NCBI GenBank assembly: GCA_002482005.1
Contig: DLFD01000059.1
Span: forward strand, 108,343 to 172,342
Source of the DNA: Lachnospiraceae bacterium UBA7729
GTDB taxonomy: Bacteria; Bacillota; Clostridia; Lachnospirales; Lachnospiraceae
DNA: 64,000 nucleotides
Direction: 5' to 3'
Both the position numbers and the translations under genes were made by a program. The notes below the pieces were generated by a model. The model had not been told where the DNA came from, searched no databases, and worked only from the letters and a program-made list of their open reading frames with translations. The first letter of the stretch is position 1. Each line of letters begins with the position of its first letter. Positions 31,252 through 41,517 of this stretch are shown here, piece after piece.

Positions 31252-32676
31252 TCAACTCTTGATGGTTTCTGTCCCGCCTGCCGCATGGGTCCCCGCAACG
31301 TAGCCGCTTGACCATGCCCACTGAAGATTATAGCCCCCGCATGGTCCGTCTACGTCGAGGATCTCTCCGGTCAGAAAGATCCCCGAAAGCGCCGGACCTG
31401 ATGCCTCAAGGCTTTCCGGATCAACCTCCGAGAGCGCCACGCCGCCGGCAGTCACCTGGCAGCTCTCAAATCCCCGGACGCCTGTCGCTTCGAGGCGGAA
31501 TGATTTGATCGTCTCCGAGACCGCCCGTATGAACATTTTATCCAGATCGGACGCCTTCGGTTCTCCCTTCATCCTGTCAGCTGCGCCTGCTGCCTTCAGC
31601 ACGACCGGGACCAGCTGCTGCGGAAGGAGTCCGCAGAAGGCCATCTTCAGCGGGGCATCCGGATGGTTCTCCGCATAGCGGCTGATGATCGTCTCCACCT
31701 CGTCCTCTGTAAAGGCAGGGAGCAGGTCAAGACGGATCTCGGCCTTTTTCCCGGCCCGCAGGGCTCTGGATACCTTCCGGCTCACCTGGAATACCACGAT
31801 CCCCGATAGATCCGTCGCAGTGAACTGCAGCTGCCCGATGTCCCTTGCCGCAGGGACCCGGTCGATGAAGACGCTGACTCCCGCATTCATGCGTACCCCG
31901 GCAAGGGAAGAAAGCAGAGCTTTCTCTTCCTTCTCCTTCTTTTTCTCCGGAGCCCTATGGGACTTATCCTCCTGGTCCTGCATCAGATTCCCAGGACCCT
32001 CGTAGAGCATCTTCTGCTCCTCCTGAAGGCTCTTCAGCGTTACCGGCTGTTTCCCGAACCTCACTGAGATCCCGGTAAGGGCAGGGACCACGTCCGTCAC
32101 TTTCATCCCGAGGCCTTCCGCAAGAGCATAGCCGCTTCCATCAGAGCCCGTCTGAGGGCATGATCTTCCGCCGCAGGCAAGGATGACGGAGTCTGCCTCG
32201 TAGTGCCACCCTTCCGTGAGGACGGTCCAGCTGGCCCCGTCTTTCTCCGTCCTTCTCACCGATACCGCCTTCTCGGAATACTTCAGTTTCACGCCCAGTT
32301 CCTTCAGCTCCTCCAGCAGAATGTTCAGGACGCTCTGCGACTGGCCTGTCACCGGATAGACGTAGGTGTTATGCTCAACCATAGTCAGAAGCCCCATCTG
32401 GTGGAACAGATCCAGGGTGCTCCCTGCCGGAAACTGCCGGAAGACGGACTTTACCAGAGGAAGGACCCGTTCCTCATCCCCCGACTGGTATTCTGCCTCC
32501 GGTCTCGGAGCAAGATTTGTCAGGTTGCAGCGGCTGTTGCCTGTCATCAGGAGCTTCCTTCCGGGGTGTTTCTGAGATTCGAGGACCGTTACTTCCGCCC
32601 CTGCCTTTGCAGCTGCGATCGCCGCCATCATGCCCGATGCCCCGCAGCCGATCACCACCACTTTCTTCTTTCCCAT
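31252..32676 (-). CDS. HI0933-family flavoprotein oxidoreductase
   Basis: 474 residues from the ATG at 32676 (GGAGGAG about seven bases upstream; the longer frame to 32709 is rejected). Starts with VVVIGCGASGMMAAIAAAKAGAEVTVLE (FAD-binding fold) and the family signature GRKLLMTGNSRCNLTN. It ends with the conserved GFESCQVTAGGVALSEVD and ILDVDGPCGGYNLQWAWSSG blocks. An unusual Lys/Glu-rich insertion lies around residue 250-270 (APEKKKEKEEKA). Substrate unknown; the family includes putative flavoproteins similar to succinate dehydrogenase FAD domains. Confidence 0.87.
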   Translation of the reverse strand: MGKKKVVVIGCGASGMMAAIAAAKAGAEVTVLESQKHPGRKLLMTGNSRCNLTNLAPRPEAEYQSGDEERVLPLVKSVFRQFPAGSTLDLFHQMGLLTMVEHNTYVYPVTGQSQSVLNILLEELKELGVKLKYSEKAVSVRRTEKDGASWTVLTEGWHYEADSVILACGGRSCPQTGSDGSGYALAEGLGMKVTDVVPALTGISVRFGKQPVTLKSLQEEQKMLYEGPGNLMQDQEDKSHRAPEKKKEKEEKALLSSLAGVRMNAGVSVFIDRVPAARDIGQLQFTATDLSGIVVFQVSRKVSRALRAGKKAEIRLDLLPAFTEDEVETIISRYAENHPDAPLKMAFCGLLPQQLVPVVLKAAGAADRMKGEPKASDLDKMFIRAVSETIKSFRLEATGVRGFESCQVTAGGVALSEVDPESLEASGPALSGIFLTGEILDVDGPCGGYNLQWAWSSGYVAGTHAAGGTETIKS

Positions 32677-32754
32677 GATCTGCTCCTCCGTGACTGAGAC
32701 CAAGGCCATCTGTCTGCCGGAGTCCGGCTTTCCATGCTCTGTCCGGTCTGTCTT

Positions 32755-34041
32755 TCAGCCAATCTTAACAACTCCGCACTCATAGAGCCTCTGCAGAGAT
32801 CTCAGGATGCCGAACTTGCCGTGCTCGTAGGTCAGCCCGCCCTGGAAATAGACTGCATAAGGCGGCTTGATCGGACCGTCTGCAGAGAGCTCGATGGAAG
32901 ATCCGGAGACAAATGCTCCTGCCGCCATGATGACGTCGGAGTCATATCCTGGCATCGCCCACGGCTCCGGAGTGACATAGGAATCGACCGGCGCCGCCTG
33001 CTGGATGCCCTCGCAGAAGTGGATGACGCCCTCAGGAAATCCGAACTCAATATCCTGGATGATGTCATTTCTCCGCTCGGTACCGTTCGGATTGACCCTG
33101 AAGCCAAGCTGCTCATAGAGATTGGCCGCAAAGATCGCCGTCTTCAGGGCGGATGCAGTGACGGTCGGCGCCAGGAAGAAGCCCTGGTAGAGCTGTCTCA
33201 GTACGCCGAGGCTCGCTCCGACCTCCCTGCCGAGTCCCGGGGAAGTCAGCCTGACTGCACAGTTTTCGATGCACTCATGCGTCCCGGCTATGTAGCCTCC
33301 GATCGGTGCAAGTCCGCCGCCTGGATTCTTGATCAGGGAGCCGACGGTCATGTCTGCTCCGAAATCGGACGGCTCGACTCTGTCGACGAATTCGCCGTAG
33401 CAGTTGTCCACCATGACGATGATGTCCGGACGAAGCGACTTCACGAACCGGATGGCCTCGCCGATCTTATCTACCGCAAGCGATGGCCTTGTGAGATATC
33501 CCTTCGAGCGCTGGATCTCGACAAGACGTGTCTTCTCTCCCAGCGCATTCCTGATCGCTTCAAAGTCGAAACTTCCGTCCGGCTTAAGCTCCACCTGCCT
33601 GTAGGTGATCCCGTATTCCGCGAGCGATCCCCTGGACGGGCGGATCCCGATGACCTCCTCCAGAGTATCATAAGGCTTGCCGCTGATGGAGATCATCTCG
33701 TCTCCCGGCCTCAGGTTCGCCGCAAGAGCAAGGGCAAGCGCATGGGTCCCGCATGTGATCTGGGGTCTCACGAGAGCATCTTCGGTGTGGAATGTGTCGG
33801 CGTACACTTTCTCAAGATCGTCTCTTCCGGCATCGTTGTAGCCGTACCCGGTCGTTCCGTTAAAATGTTCTGCCGATATTCTGTTTTTCTGGAAGGCTCT
33901 TACGACCTTCATCTGGTTGTATTCCGCATTCGCATCGATCTCGCGGAAGCGTCCTTCCAGCTTCTCCGCAGTCTTTTCACCGAACTCATAGATCTCTTTC
34001 GAGACGCCCATCGCCTCATACATGCTCTCAAGTGTTTCCAT
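32755..34041 (-). CDS. PLP-dependent YnbB/aluminium-resistance-type lyase-like protein
   Basis: 428 residues of the Cys/Met-metabolism PLP fold. The PLP lysine is in TVGSLIKNPGGGLAP, with Asp in IIVMVDNCYGEFVD and NGTTGYGYNDAGRD near the start. The family (YnbB-like, sometimes called methionine gamma-lyase-like) has no proven substrate. It sits downstream of miaA, as in many Clostridia. The chosen ATG lacks a well-placed ribosome site (AGGA is about 16 bases away), so the start is uncertain. Confidence 0.85.
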   Translation of the reverse strand: METLESMYEAMGVSKEIYEFGEKTAEKLEGRFREIDANAEYNQMKVVRAFQKNRISAEHFNGTTGYGYNDAGRDDLEKVYADTFHTEDALVRPQITCGTHALALALAANLRPGDEMISISGKPYDTLEEVIGIRPSRGSLAEYGITYRQVELKPDGSFDFEAIRNALGEKTRLVEIQRSKGYLTRPSLAVDKIGEAIRFVKSLRPDIIVMVDNCYGEFVDRVEPSDFGADMTVGSLIKNPGGGLAPIGGYIAGTHECIENCAVRLTSPGLGREVGASLGVLRQLYQGFFLAPTVTASALKTAIFAANLYEQLGFRVNPNGTERRNDIIQDIEFGFPEGVIHFCEGIQQAAPVDSYVTPEPWAMPGYDSDVIMAAGAFVSGSSIELSADGPIKPPYAVYFQGGLTYEHGKFGILRSLQRLYECGVVKIG

Positions 34042-34088
34042 GTCAGCTGTTTTTGTCTTCCTTTCTGTACCCGAATATGAAAACTGTT

Positions 34089-34124
34089 CTGTATCTGCAG
34101 CCTGTCCTGTATCTGTAGCCCTTC
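34089..34124. repeat. 18-base tandem duplication upstream of the YnbB-like gene
   Basis: 34089-34106 and 34107-34124 are two adjacent copies beginning CTGTATCTG. They lie in the 119-base gap between miaA and the YnbB-like gene, which holds no gene. Confidence 0.75.
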
Positions 34125-34160
34125 CTGCAAAGCCGGCTATCCGTCCATATGGCTCAGGAC

Positions 34161-35114
34161 TTATATGATCTGACGCTGTTTCAGAATCTTTAGCATGGCC
34201 TGAAGGATCCTGTCGTTATCCCTGTCATAGTCCTTCCTGCTGATCCACGTGACCTCCTTCTCTCGCCGGAACCAGGTAAGCTGCCTTTTTGCGAAGTGCC
34301 TGGTATCCCTCTTGATCCGGCGGACCGCTTCCGGAAGGCTGATCGAGCCGTCAAGATAATCCATGATCTCCTTGTAGCCTAACCCCTGCATGGAAGTCAT
34401 GGACCTCGTGACGCCCATATTGCGAAGTTTTGTCACTTCGCCTACCAGTCCTGCTTCCACCATCCGGTCGACGCGTCTGTCGATCCGGTCATACATGACG
34501 GCGCGGTCATCGCACAGGACAAAGCAGACAAAGCGATATGGAGAGTTCTTCGCCCTCTCCTCCCTGTTGTGCTCCGACATCCTGAGACCCGTCTGATGAT
34601 AAAACTCGATGGCACGGATCGTCCGCTTCACATTATTCTCGTGGATCTCCTCAGCCGACTCCGGATCTGCCTCCATCAGCATCTCATGAAGCCTCCCGGG
34701 TCCCCCAGGCTCCAGGCTGATCTTCTCCAGCTGATGACGATATGTCATATCCCCGTCATTCTTTGTGAAGTCGATGTCATAGATCACACCCTGAATATAG
34801 AAGCCGGTACCACCGACCAGGATCGGGACATGTCCCCTCTCCCTGATCCCTTCCATAGCCTGCTTTGCCAGCTTCTGGAAAAGAGCGGCATCGAAAGGCT
34901 CCGTCGGATCAAGGATATCGATGAGATGATGAGGAACACCCTGCATCTCTTCCTTCGTGATCTTCGCGGAACCGATATCCATCCCCCGGTAGACCTGCAT
35001 CGAGTCGGCGGATATGATCTCACCGCCGATCTCCTTCGCAAGCCGGATCGAGAGTTCTGTCTTCCCGACGGCTGTCGGCCCCGTGAGCACGACCAGTTTA
35101 TTCTGCTGATTCAT
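34161..35114 (-). CDS. miaA: tRNA dimethylallyltransferase
   Basis: 317 residues from the ATG at 35114; an ATG at 35126 directly abuts the AAGAGG ribosome site and is less likely. P-loop GPTAVGKTELSI (about 11-22), ISADSMQVYRGMDIGSAK and VGGTGFYIQGVIYDIDF are diagnostic, as is TRHFAKRQLTWFRRE near the C-terminus. It adds dimethylallyl to A37 of tRNAs reading UNN codons. MiaB, four genes upstream in the same direction, makes the follow-on methylthiolation. Confidence 0.95.
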   Translation of the reverse strand: MNQQNKLVVLTGPTAVGKTELSIRLAKEIGGEIISADSMQVYRGMDIGSAKITKEEMQGVPHHLIDILDPTEPFDAALFQKLAKQAMEGIRERGHVPILVGGTGFYIQGVIYDIDFTKNDGDMTYRHQLEKISLEPGGPGRLHEMLMEADPESAEEIHENNVKRTIRAIEFYHQTGLRMSEHNREERAKNSPYRFVCFVLCDDRAVMYDRIDRRVDRMVEAGLVGEVTKLRNMGVTRSMTSMQGLGYKEIMDYLDGSISLPEAVRRIKRDTRHFAKRQLTWFRREKEVTWISRKDYDRDNDRILQAMLKILKQRQII

Positions 35115-35147
35115 AGATTCGAACATCCTCTTAAGCAGGCTGTCAGC

Positions 35148-37292
35148 TTATACGATCCTCTTGAACTTCTTCTCCAGCTCCTGCCTTGTCATGGAGATGA
35201 TCGTCGGTCTGCCATGCGGACAGTTGTACGGATCCTCCAGCGTCAGCAGCTCATCGATCAGGGCGTCCGCTTCCTGAAAGCTCAGCCTGGTATTGCCCTT
35301 GACCGCTGCCTTGCAGGCCATCGTCGCGACCCTTGCCGTAATATCCTCAAGCGTACTCTTCTTCGTATCTGCTGAAAGATTATCCAGCATCTCAAGAAAG
35401 AATTCCCGCTCCGTCAGGCCATACAGATCCGTTGGGACCGCAGAGATCGAATAGTCCCTGTCACCGAACGGCGAGATTTCAAACCCGATATCGGTGAACA
35501 GTTTCATGTTTGCCTGCAGCTGGTCTTCCTCAGCCATGGACAGCGGCACGATGATCGGAGGGCTCACTCTCTGGGATACGACTTCCTTGCTGCGAAACCT
35601 CTTCATCAGCCGCTCGAACATAACTTTCTCATGTGCGGCATGCTGGTCAATGATGTACATGCTGCTGCGGAACTGCACGATCCAGTAAGTATCGAAGACC
35701 TGGCCGATCAGGCGGTGCTCTTTCACATGTTCCTTCGTCAGGAAGACGATATTGTCATCCGGAGCATTCTCTCCGCCGGAACTTTGGTCCGGGTCCCGTG
35801 CAAGGTCATCAAGGCTCATCTGCTTACCCTGGACATCATCTTCTGGATGTGCGCTGCCGGATGCAGCAGCCGCCGGATCCGGGCGGAAATTGTTGTTCCG
35901 GTCCAGAAAATCCGAGACGCCGTCCAGAAAATCCTTCCCGAATCCTCCGGAATGCCCAGAATCGATCCTGTGCCAGGAAGCAGCCCTCTGCGAATCTGCA
36001 TTCGGATATTTGAGGCCGTAAGGAGAATCTGCCACTGCAGGATTCTCTGTGCGCAGCCTGCTGAAATCATAGTGATGACCGTCTGCCACTGCAGGCCCGT
36101 CAGAGCCTGAGGCCGGCTCATTTCCGGAAGCTGCCCGGGTATCTCCCTCCGGCACATTATCATCTGCGGAAGCTCCCTGCGCCAGGAGATGTTCCCGCCG
36201 CTTCTCCTCGAATGGTTCCGGACCGGACTCCGCGCGCAGAGTTTCTTTCGCCCGCTCCTTCGCTTCCTCCTTCCCGAAATCGGACCGTATGATCAGCTCC
36301 CGGTGGGTCAGTGCTTTCTTCACGGTCCTGCTGATGAACTCAAAGATCCCCGGGCCGTCGGAAAATCTGACCTGTGCCTTGGCCGGATGCACATTCACAT
36401 CGACAAGTTTCCCGTCCAGTTCCAGGGACAGGAGGACAAAAGGAAACCTGTGCTGCATCAGGAAAGTTTCGTAGCCTTCCTCGGTCGCCCTGGACAGGAT
36501 ATTGCTGCTGATCAGACGGCCGTTGACATAGAAGATCTCATAGGTCCGGTTTCCGCGGGAGATCTGAGGCTTGCCGAGATACCCCTTCAGATGGACGCCC
36601 GTATGCTGGTCCGTCTCATCCACCTCGATCAGATTCCGGGAGATATCTTTCCCAAACACCTGATAGATGACATCCATCTGGCGTCCATTGCCGGAAGTAG
36701 AAAGTTTCGTTGTCCCATTGACCATGAACCTGAGTGCAAGGTCCGGATGGGAAAGTGCAAGGCGTTCACAGAATTCGCCGACATATCCGGCCTCCGTCTG
36801 GGCGGATCTCAGGAATTTTCTTCTTGCAGGCGTGTTGTAGAACAGGTCCCTCATAATGAAGGTAGAGCCGTTCGGAGCTCCGATCTCCTCCATGCCTGTC
36901 TCGATCCCGCCCTCGATCCGGTAGCGGGTACCGGTCAGACTGTCCTCAGTCTTGGTGATCAGCTCGATCCGGCTTACCGCAGCGATACTCGAAAGCGCTT
37001 CGCCCCGGAAGCCGAAGGACTGGATCGTCGTCAGATCGTCAACCTTGACGATCTTGCTGGTCGCATGCCGGAGGAAGGCCGTGCGGACCTGGTCCGCCGG
37101 GATCCCGGCCCCATCATCCGTCACGCGGACCATCCCGATCCCGCCGTCCTTGATCTCTACCGTCACTGCCGTGGCGCCTGCATCTATGGAATTTTCCGTC
37201 AGCTCCTTGACAACGCTGCGCGGGCGCTCGACAACCTCGCCGGCGGCGATCTTGTCTATCGTGGCCTGCTCAAGCAGACGAATGACTGCCAT
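35148..37292 (-). CDS. mutL: DNA mismatch repair protein MutL
   Basis: 714 residues. GHKL ATPase motifs: IAAGEVVERPRSVVKELTENSIDAGA (split, residues 14-39), DDGAGI, and GFRGEALSSIAAVS. A variable linker of about 180 acidic/Gly/Ser residues (about 345-530) leads to the C-terminal dimerisation domain. That domain has the endonuclease motif QHAAHEKVMFERL (DQHAx2Ex4E type), CKAAVKGN and CPHGRPTII. This is the nicking type used where there is no MutH. It follows mutS by 42 bases. Confidence 0.95.
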   Translation of the reverse strand: MAVIRLLEQATIDKIAAGEVVERPRSVVKELTENSIDAGATAVTVEIKDGGIGMVRVTDDGAGIPADQVRTAFLRHATSKIVKVDDLTTIQSFGFRGEALSSIAAVSRIELITKTEDSLTGTRYRIEGGIETGMEEIGAPNGSTFIMRDLFYNTPARRKFLRSAQTEAGYVGEFCERLALSHPDLALRFMVNGTTKLSTSGNGRQMDVIYQVFGKDISRNLIEVDETDQHTGVHLKGYLGKPQISRGNRTYEIFYVNGRLISSNILSRATEEGYETFLMQHRFPFVLLSLELDGKLVDVNVHPAKAQVRFSDGPGIFEFISRTVKKALTHRELIIRSDFGKEEAKERAKETLRAESGPEPFEEKRREHLLAQGASADDNVPEGDTRAASGNEPASGSDGPAVADGHHYDFSRLRTENPAVADSPYGLKYPNADSQRAASWHRIDSGHSGGFGKDFLDGVSDFLDRNNNFRPDPAAAASGSAHPEDDVQGKQMSLDDLARDPDQSSGGENAPDDNIVFLTKEHVKEHRLIGQVFDTYWIVQFRSSMYIIDQHAAHEKVMFERLMKRFRSKEVVSQRVSPPIIVPLSMAEEDQLQANMKLFTDIGFEISPFGDRDYSISAVPTDLYGLTEREFFLEMLDNLSADTKKSTLEDITARVATMACKAAVKGNTRLSFQEADALIDELLTLEDPYNCPHGRPTIISMTRQELEKKFKRIV

Positions 37293-37334
37293 GGATCACC
37301 AGTCCTTTCTCTGACACTTCTTATATGTTTCCCT

Positions 37335-40031
37335 TCACCCGTTCCAGGTGTTCTTTTTCTTGTTCTGGAGAGCATAGATGGTGTTCAGGGCATCGATCGG
37401 CGTCAGGTGAGACACATCGATCTCCATTAGCTGTCGTACGATATCCGCATCGCTCACGGTATCGAAAAGTGACATCTGGTTCATATCCACTTCGTCTACC
37501 TTATGCCGCTTTTTCTTCTGCTTCTCCGGCTCCTTCTCCCCGCTCTCTGCTTCTGCCTGGGAGATCTCCTGGACCTTTTCCGTGATATCGGAATCGGACA
37601 GCTGGGCCGCCAGCTCCCTGGCGCGGTTTATGACATCGTCCGGAACTCCGGCCAGCCTGGCTACCTGGATACCGTAGCTCTTATCGGCCCCGCCCGGGAT
37701 GATCTTTCTTAAAAATACGATATCATCGCCCTTCTCACGGACGGCGATACAGTAGTTGTTGACTCCCGGGATCTTTCCCTCCAGTTCCGTAAGTTCGTGG
37801 TAATGGGTCGCAAACAGGGTCTTTGCCCCGAGTTTCTTCGGATCCGCAGCATGTTCGACGACTGCCCATGCGATGGAAAGTCCATCGTAGGTAGAGGTTC
37901 CCCTTCCAATCTCATCCAGGATGAGAAGGGAATTCCTCGTCGCCTGGCGCAGGATGTTGGCAACTTCACTCATCTCCACCATGAAGGTAGACTGACCGGA
38001 TGCAAGGTCATCGGAGGCCCCGACTCTTGTGAAGATGCGGTCGACGATCCCGATATCCGCCGACTTGGCAGGAACGTAGGAACCGATCTGGGCCATAAGC
38101 ACGATCAGGGCACTCTGCCGCATGTAGGTCGATTTTCCGGCCATATTCGGACCGGTGATGATGCTGACCCTGTTTTTGTGGTTGTCGAGGATCGTGTCGT
38201 TCGGGATGAACTCGCCCGAGGACATCATCTGCTCGACGACCGGATGCCTGCCTTCCCTGATCGTGATATTGCCGCGGTCATTGATCTTCGGCCTGACGTA
38301 GCGGTTTCGCTCGGCCACAACAGCAAGCGAGCAGAAGACATCTGCCGCCGCCAGCGCCTGGGCGGTCTTCTGAATGCGGACCGTGCTCTCGGAGATCTTC
38401 TCGCGGAGATCCACGAACAGATCGTATTCGAGCTGCACCAGCCGGTCCTGCGCTCCCAGGATCGTCTCCTCCAGCTTCTTCAGCTCCGGCGTGATGTAAC
38501 GCTCGGCATTGACCAGGGTCTGCTTGCGGATGTAGTCTTCCGGCACCTGTCCCTTGAACGAGTTCGGTACCTCCAGATAATATCCGAAGACCTTGTTGTA
38601 CTTGATCTTCATCTTCTGGATGCCGGTCCGCTCCTTTTCCTTCGCCTCGATCTCGGCAAGCCAGCCTTTCCCGTCGGTCTTTGCCGAGCGGAGATGGTCA
38701 ACCTCCTCATTATAGCCGTCCCGGATGAATCCTCCCTCACGGATGATGATGGGAGGCTCATCGATGATCGCCTTCGAGATCAGGTCGCAGACGTCCTCAA
38801 GCGTATCGATGTCATCCCGGACCCGGACCAGCAGCGGTGCCTGGAATTCTCCAAGCGCATTCTTAATAGCCGGCACCATGGACAGGGAAGTCCTGAGCGC
38901 GATCATGTCCCGCGGGTTGGCAGTCATATAGGCGATCCTGGAGATCAGTCTTTCAAGATCGTAGACTGGCTGAAGATATTCCCGGATCTCCTCTCTCGTG
39001 ATTGCATTCTGGTTGAGCTCCTCAACCGCCTGAAGCCTCTCCTCGATCTCATCCTTGTCAATCAGGGGCTGTTCCAGAAATGAGCGCAGCATTCTCGCTC
39101 CCATGGCGGTCCTGGTCTTATCGAGTACCCAGAGCAGGGAGCCTCTTCTGTTCTTCTCCCTCAGGGTCTCGGTCAGTTCCAGGTTCCTTCTCGTGAAGGA
39201 ATCGAGGACCATGTACTTCCCGATGGTGTAAGGAGTGATCGTGGTCAGATTATCCAGATCCGTCTTCTGGGTCTCGGTCAGGTAACGGAGCACCGCCCCG
39301 ACCGCGCAGACTCCTGCCCCCATATCCTGAAGGCCAAGTCCCTGGAGATTGCCGACCTTGAAATGGTCCCGGATCTCCTGTCTGCACTCATCGTCGTCAA
39401 AATAGGTGGGATCAAGAGGGAAGACCGATGCCCCGGTCTTATCCCTGATCTCCTGAACGTCGATCCCGGTCAGTTCGAAGGCATCGTTGCAGATGATCTC
39501 CGCCGGAGAGAACCGCATGATCTCATCCTGCAGCTTCCTTCTCGTGTCCGTCTCTGTGACCAGAAAGGTTCCGGTCGTGATATCGACGGTAGAGATGCCG
39601 CATCGGTTCTCCAGTGCAAAGATGCACATCAGATAGTTGTTCTTTGAAGCATCAAGATCTTCGGTATCAAGGTTGGTCCCTGGTGTGACGACCCGGATCA
39701 CGGCCCTCTTCACCAGCCCTACGGCCTTCCTCGGGTCCTCGATCTGCTCACAGATCGCGACCTTGTGACCATTTGATACCAGTTTGTTGATATAGGAATC
39801 GACCGAATGGAAGGGAACACCGCACATAGGAGCCCGCTTCTCGAGTCCGCACTCCTTGCCGGTCAGGGTAAGTCCGAGTTCCTGCGATACCAGGACCGCA
39901 TCATCAAAAAATTCCTCATAGAAATCACCGAGCCGGTAAAAGAGGATGCAGTCCATATACTGCCTCTTGGTCTCGACGTAGAGTTTCATCATGGGAGACA
40001 GCTTTGATATGTCTATCTCATCCAGCAGCAT
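37335..40031 (-). CDS. mutS: DNA mismatch repair protein MutS
   Basis: 898 residues. The mismatch-reading FYRLGDFYEEFFDDA (Phe-x-Glu type FYE) lies at about 31-45. Connector and lever domains follow, then the ATPase: Walker A GPNMAGKSTYMRQ (about 618), ST motif and Walker B LLILDEIGRGTSTYDGLSIA. The GGAGG upstream of the ATG overlaps the end of miaB by 14 bases. It ends in a charged Lys/Glu linker (EKEPEKQKKKRHKVDE) and a short beta-clamp-like tail (QMSLFD). Confidence 0.96.
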   Translation of the reverse strand: MLLDEIDISKLSPMMKLYVETKRQYMDCILFYRLGDFYEEFFDDAVLVSQELGLTLTGKECGLEKRAPMCGVPFHSVDSYINKLVSNGHKVAICEQIEDPRKAVGLVKRAVIRVVTPGTNLDTEDLDASKNNYLMCIFALENRCGISTVDITTGTFLVTETDTRRKLQDEIMRFSPAEIICNDAFELTGIDVQEIRDKTGASVFPLDPTYFDDDECRQEIRDHFKVGNLQGLGLQDMGAGVCAVGAVLRYLTETQKTDLDNLTTITPYTIGKYMVLDSFTRRNLELTETLREKNRRGSLLWVLDKTRTAMGARMLRSFLEQPLIDKDEIEERLQAVEELNQNAITREEIREYLQPVYDLERLISRIAYMTANPRDMIALRTSLSMVPAIKNALGEFQAPLLVRVRDDIDTLEDVCDLISKAIIDEPPIIIREGGFIRDGYNEEVDHLRSAKTDGKGWLAEIEAKEKERTGIQKMKIKYNKVFGYYLEVPNSFKGQVPEDYIRKQTLVNAERYITPELKKLEETILGAQDRLVQLEYDLFVDLREKISESTVRIQKTAQALAAADVFCSLAVVAERNRYVRPKINDRGNITIREGRHPVVEQMMSSGEFIPNDTILDNHKNRVSIITGPNMAGKSTYMRQSALIVLMAQIGSYVPAKSADIGIVDRIFTRVGASDDLASGQSTFMVEMSEVANILRQATRNSLLILDEIGRGTSTYDGLSIAWAVVEHAADPKKLGAKTLFATHYHELTELEGKIPGVNNYCIAVREKGDDIVFLRKIIPGGADKSYGIQVARLAGVPDDVINRARELAAQLSDSDITEKVQEISQAEAESGEKEPEKQKKKRHKVDEVDMNQMSLFDTVSDADIVRQLMEIDVSHLTPIDALNTIYALQNKKKNTWNG

Positions 40032-41514
40032 GCTTGCCTCCTGCCATTGTGCCCAGGTAATAGAAGCCCTGGCACTGATCCAGCCTTACATCAACGATCT
40101 GTCCGATCAGGTCTTCTCCGCCCGGGAAGTGAACGACCGTATTCTGTGAAGTCCTCCCCGTGACAAGATTCTTATCCTCCCGGTTGATCTTTTCCACGAG
40201 GACCGGCATGACCTGACTCTCGAACCGGGCAGTCTCTTCCCTTCCGATCTCCTGGACCACCTTCAGAAGACGGTCGAACCGGTCGTGGACAACTTCATCC
40301 GGTACCTGGTCCTCCATCCTGGCAGCGACCGTCCCGGACCTCCTGCTGTAGATGAATGTGAATGCGGAGTCGTAGCGCACCTTCCTCACAACATCCAGCG
40401 TCTCCTGGAAGTCATCCTCGGTCTCTCCCGGGAAACCGACGATGATATCCGTCGTAAGGGACAGGTCCGGCATCTCTCTTCTGAGCTTTCCGGCAAGTTC
40501 CAGATAGGATTCCTTCGTATAATGACGGTTCATCAGCCTCAGGAGCCTGCTCGATCCGGACTGAAGCGGAAGGTGCAGATGTCTGCAGATCTTCCCCGAA
40601 CCCTTCATGACCTCGATCAGGTCGTCCGACAGATCCTTCGGATGAGACGTCATGAAGCGGATGCGCTCGATCCCGTCGATCTTCCCGACCATCTTCAGCA
40701 GCTGTGCAAATGTGCAGGGCTCCGCCAGTCCCTTCCCGTAGGAGTTGACGTTCTGCCCCAGCAGCATGACTTCCTTCACTCCGTCAGCGGCAAGCTCTGT
40801 GATCTCACGGACGATATCCTCCGGCTTTCTGCTCTTCTCGCGTCCCCTCACATAAGGCACGATACAGTATGTGCAGAAGTTGTTGCAGCCGAACATGATA
40901 TTGACACCGGACTTGAAGGCATACGTCCTCTCTGCCGGCAGATTTTCAACGATCCGGTCTTCCGTCTCCGATACCTCGATGACCTGTTCTTTTTCCTCTG
41001 ACATGAGCGCTTTTACCAGAAGCTCCGCAAAGCGATGCAGATTATGCGTACCGAAGACAAGTTTTACATAGCGAAAATCCTTCCGGATCTTCTCGATCTC
41101 ATCCTTCTCCTGCATCATGCAGCCGCAGAGGCCGATGATCATCCCCGGGTTCTTCTTCCGGTAGACGGAAAGTCCTCCCAGGCGGCCGTAGACACGGACA
41201 TTCGCATTTTCCCGGACCGTACAGGTATTGTAGAGGACAAGGTCCGCATCCTCGGATTCCGTGATCTCATAACCGGTCAGGGAAAGGATCCCTCTCAGCT
41301 TCTCGGAATCCCTCTCGTTCATCTGGCAGCCGAATGTGACGACGCAGGCTCTGAGTTTCCTGCCCAGTTCCTTCTCCCTGTCGGCTACGATCCCGGAAGC
41401 CTTTTTCAGAAAGTACGCCTGACGAGCGGAGCCGTCCTCTTCGGGCGGCTCCTTCTCAAGATCTGCAGTCTGGATCAGGCTGCGGAATTCTTCAGACTCA
41501 AAAACACCATTCAT
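40018..41514 (-). CDS. miaB: tRNA-2-methylthio-N6-dimethylallyladenosine synthase
   Basis: 498 residues. The UPF0004 domain has its three cluster cysteines (VVTFGCQMNERDSE, LYNTCTVRENA, GLCGCMMQ). The radical-SAM domain has CNNFCTYCIVPYVRGREKSR (CxxxCxxC), and a C-terminal TRAM domain is present (VMPVLVEKINREDKNLVTGRT region). It adds the methylthio group to i6A37. The start lies three bases after the flippase stop, with GAGGTGA between. Confidence 0.95.
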   Translation of the reverse strand: MNGVFESEEFRSLIQTADLEKEPPEEDGSARQAYFLKKASGIVADREKELGRKLRACVVTFGCQMNERDSEKLRGILSLTGYEITESEDADLVLYNTCTVRENANVRVYGRLGGLSVYRKKNPGMIIGLCGCMMQEKDEIEKIRKDFRYVKLVFGTHNLHRFAELLVKALMSEEKEQVIEVSETEDRIVENLPAERTYAFKSGVNIMFGCNNFCTYCIVPYVRGREKSRKPEDIVREITELAADGVKEVMLLGQNVNSYGKGLAEPCTFAQLLKMVGKIDGIERIRFMTSHPKDLSDDLIEVMKGSGKICRHLHLPLQSGSSRLLRLMNRHYTKESYLELAGKLRREMPDLSLTTDIIVGFPGETEDDFQETLDVVRKVRYDSAFTFIYSRRSGTVAARMEDQVPDEVVHDRFDRLLKVVQEIGREETARFESQVMPVLVEKINREDKNLVTGRTSQNTVVHFPGGEDLIGQIVDVRLDQCQGFYYLGTMAGGKHAAG

Positions 41515-41517
41515 AGA

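Noticed and set aside
32734..34080. 448-codon plus-strand frame opposite the YnbB-like gene
   Set aside because: Shadow frame; the minus-strand PLP protein has clear catalytic motifs.
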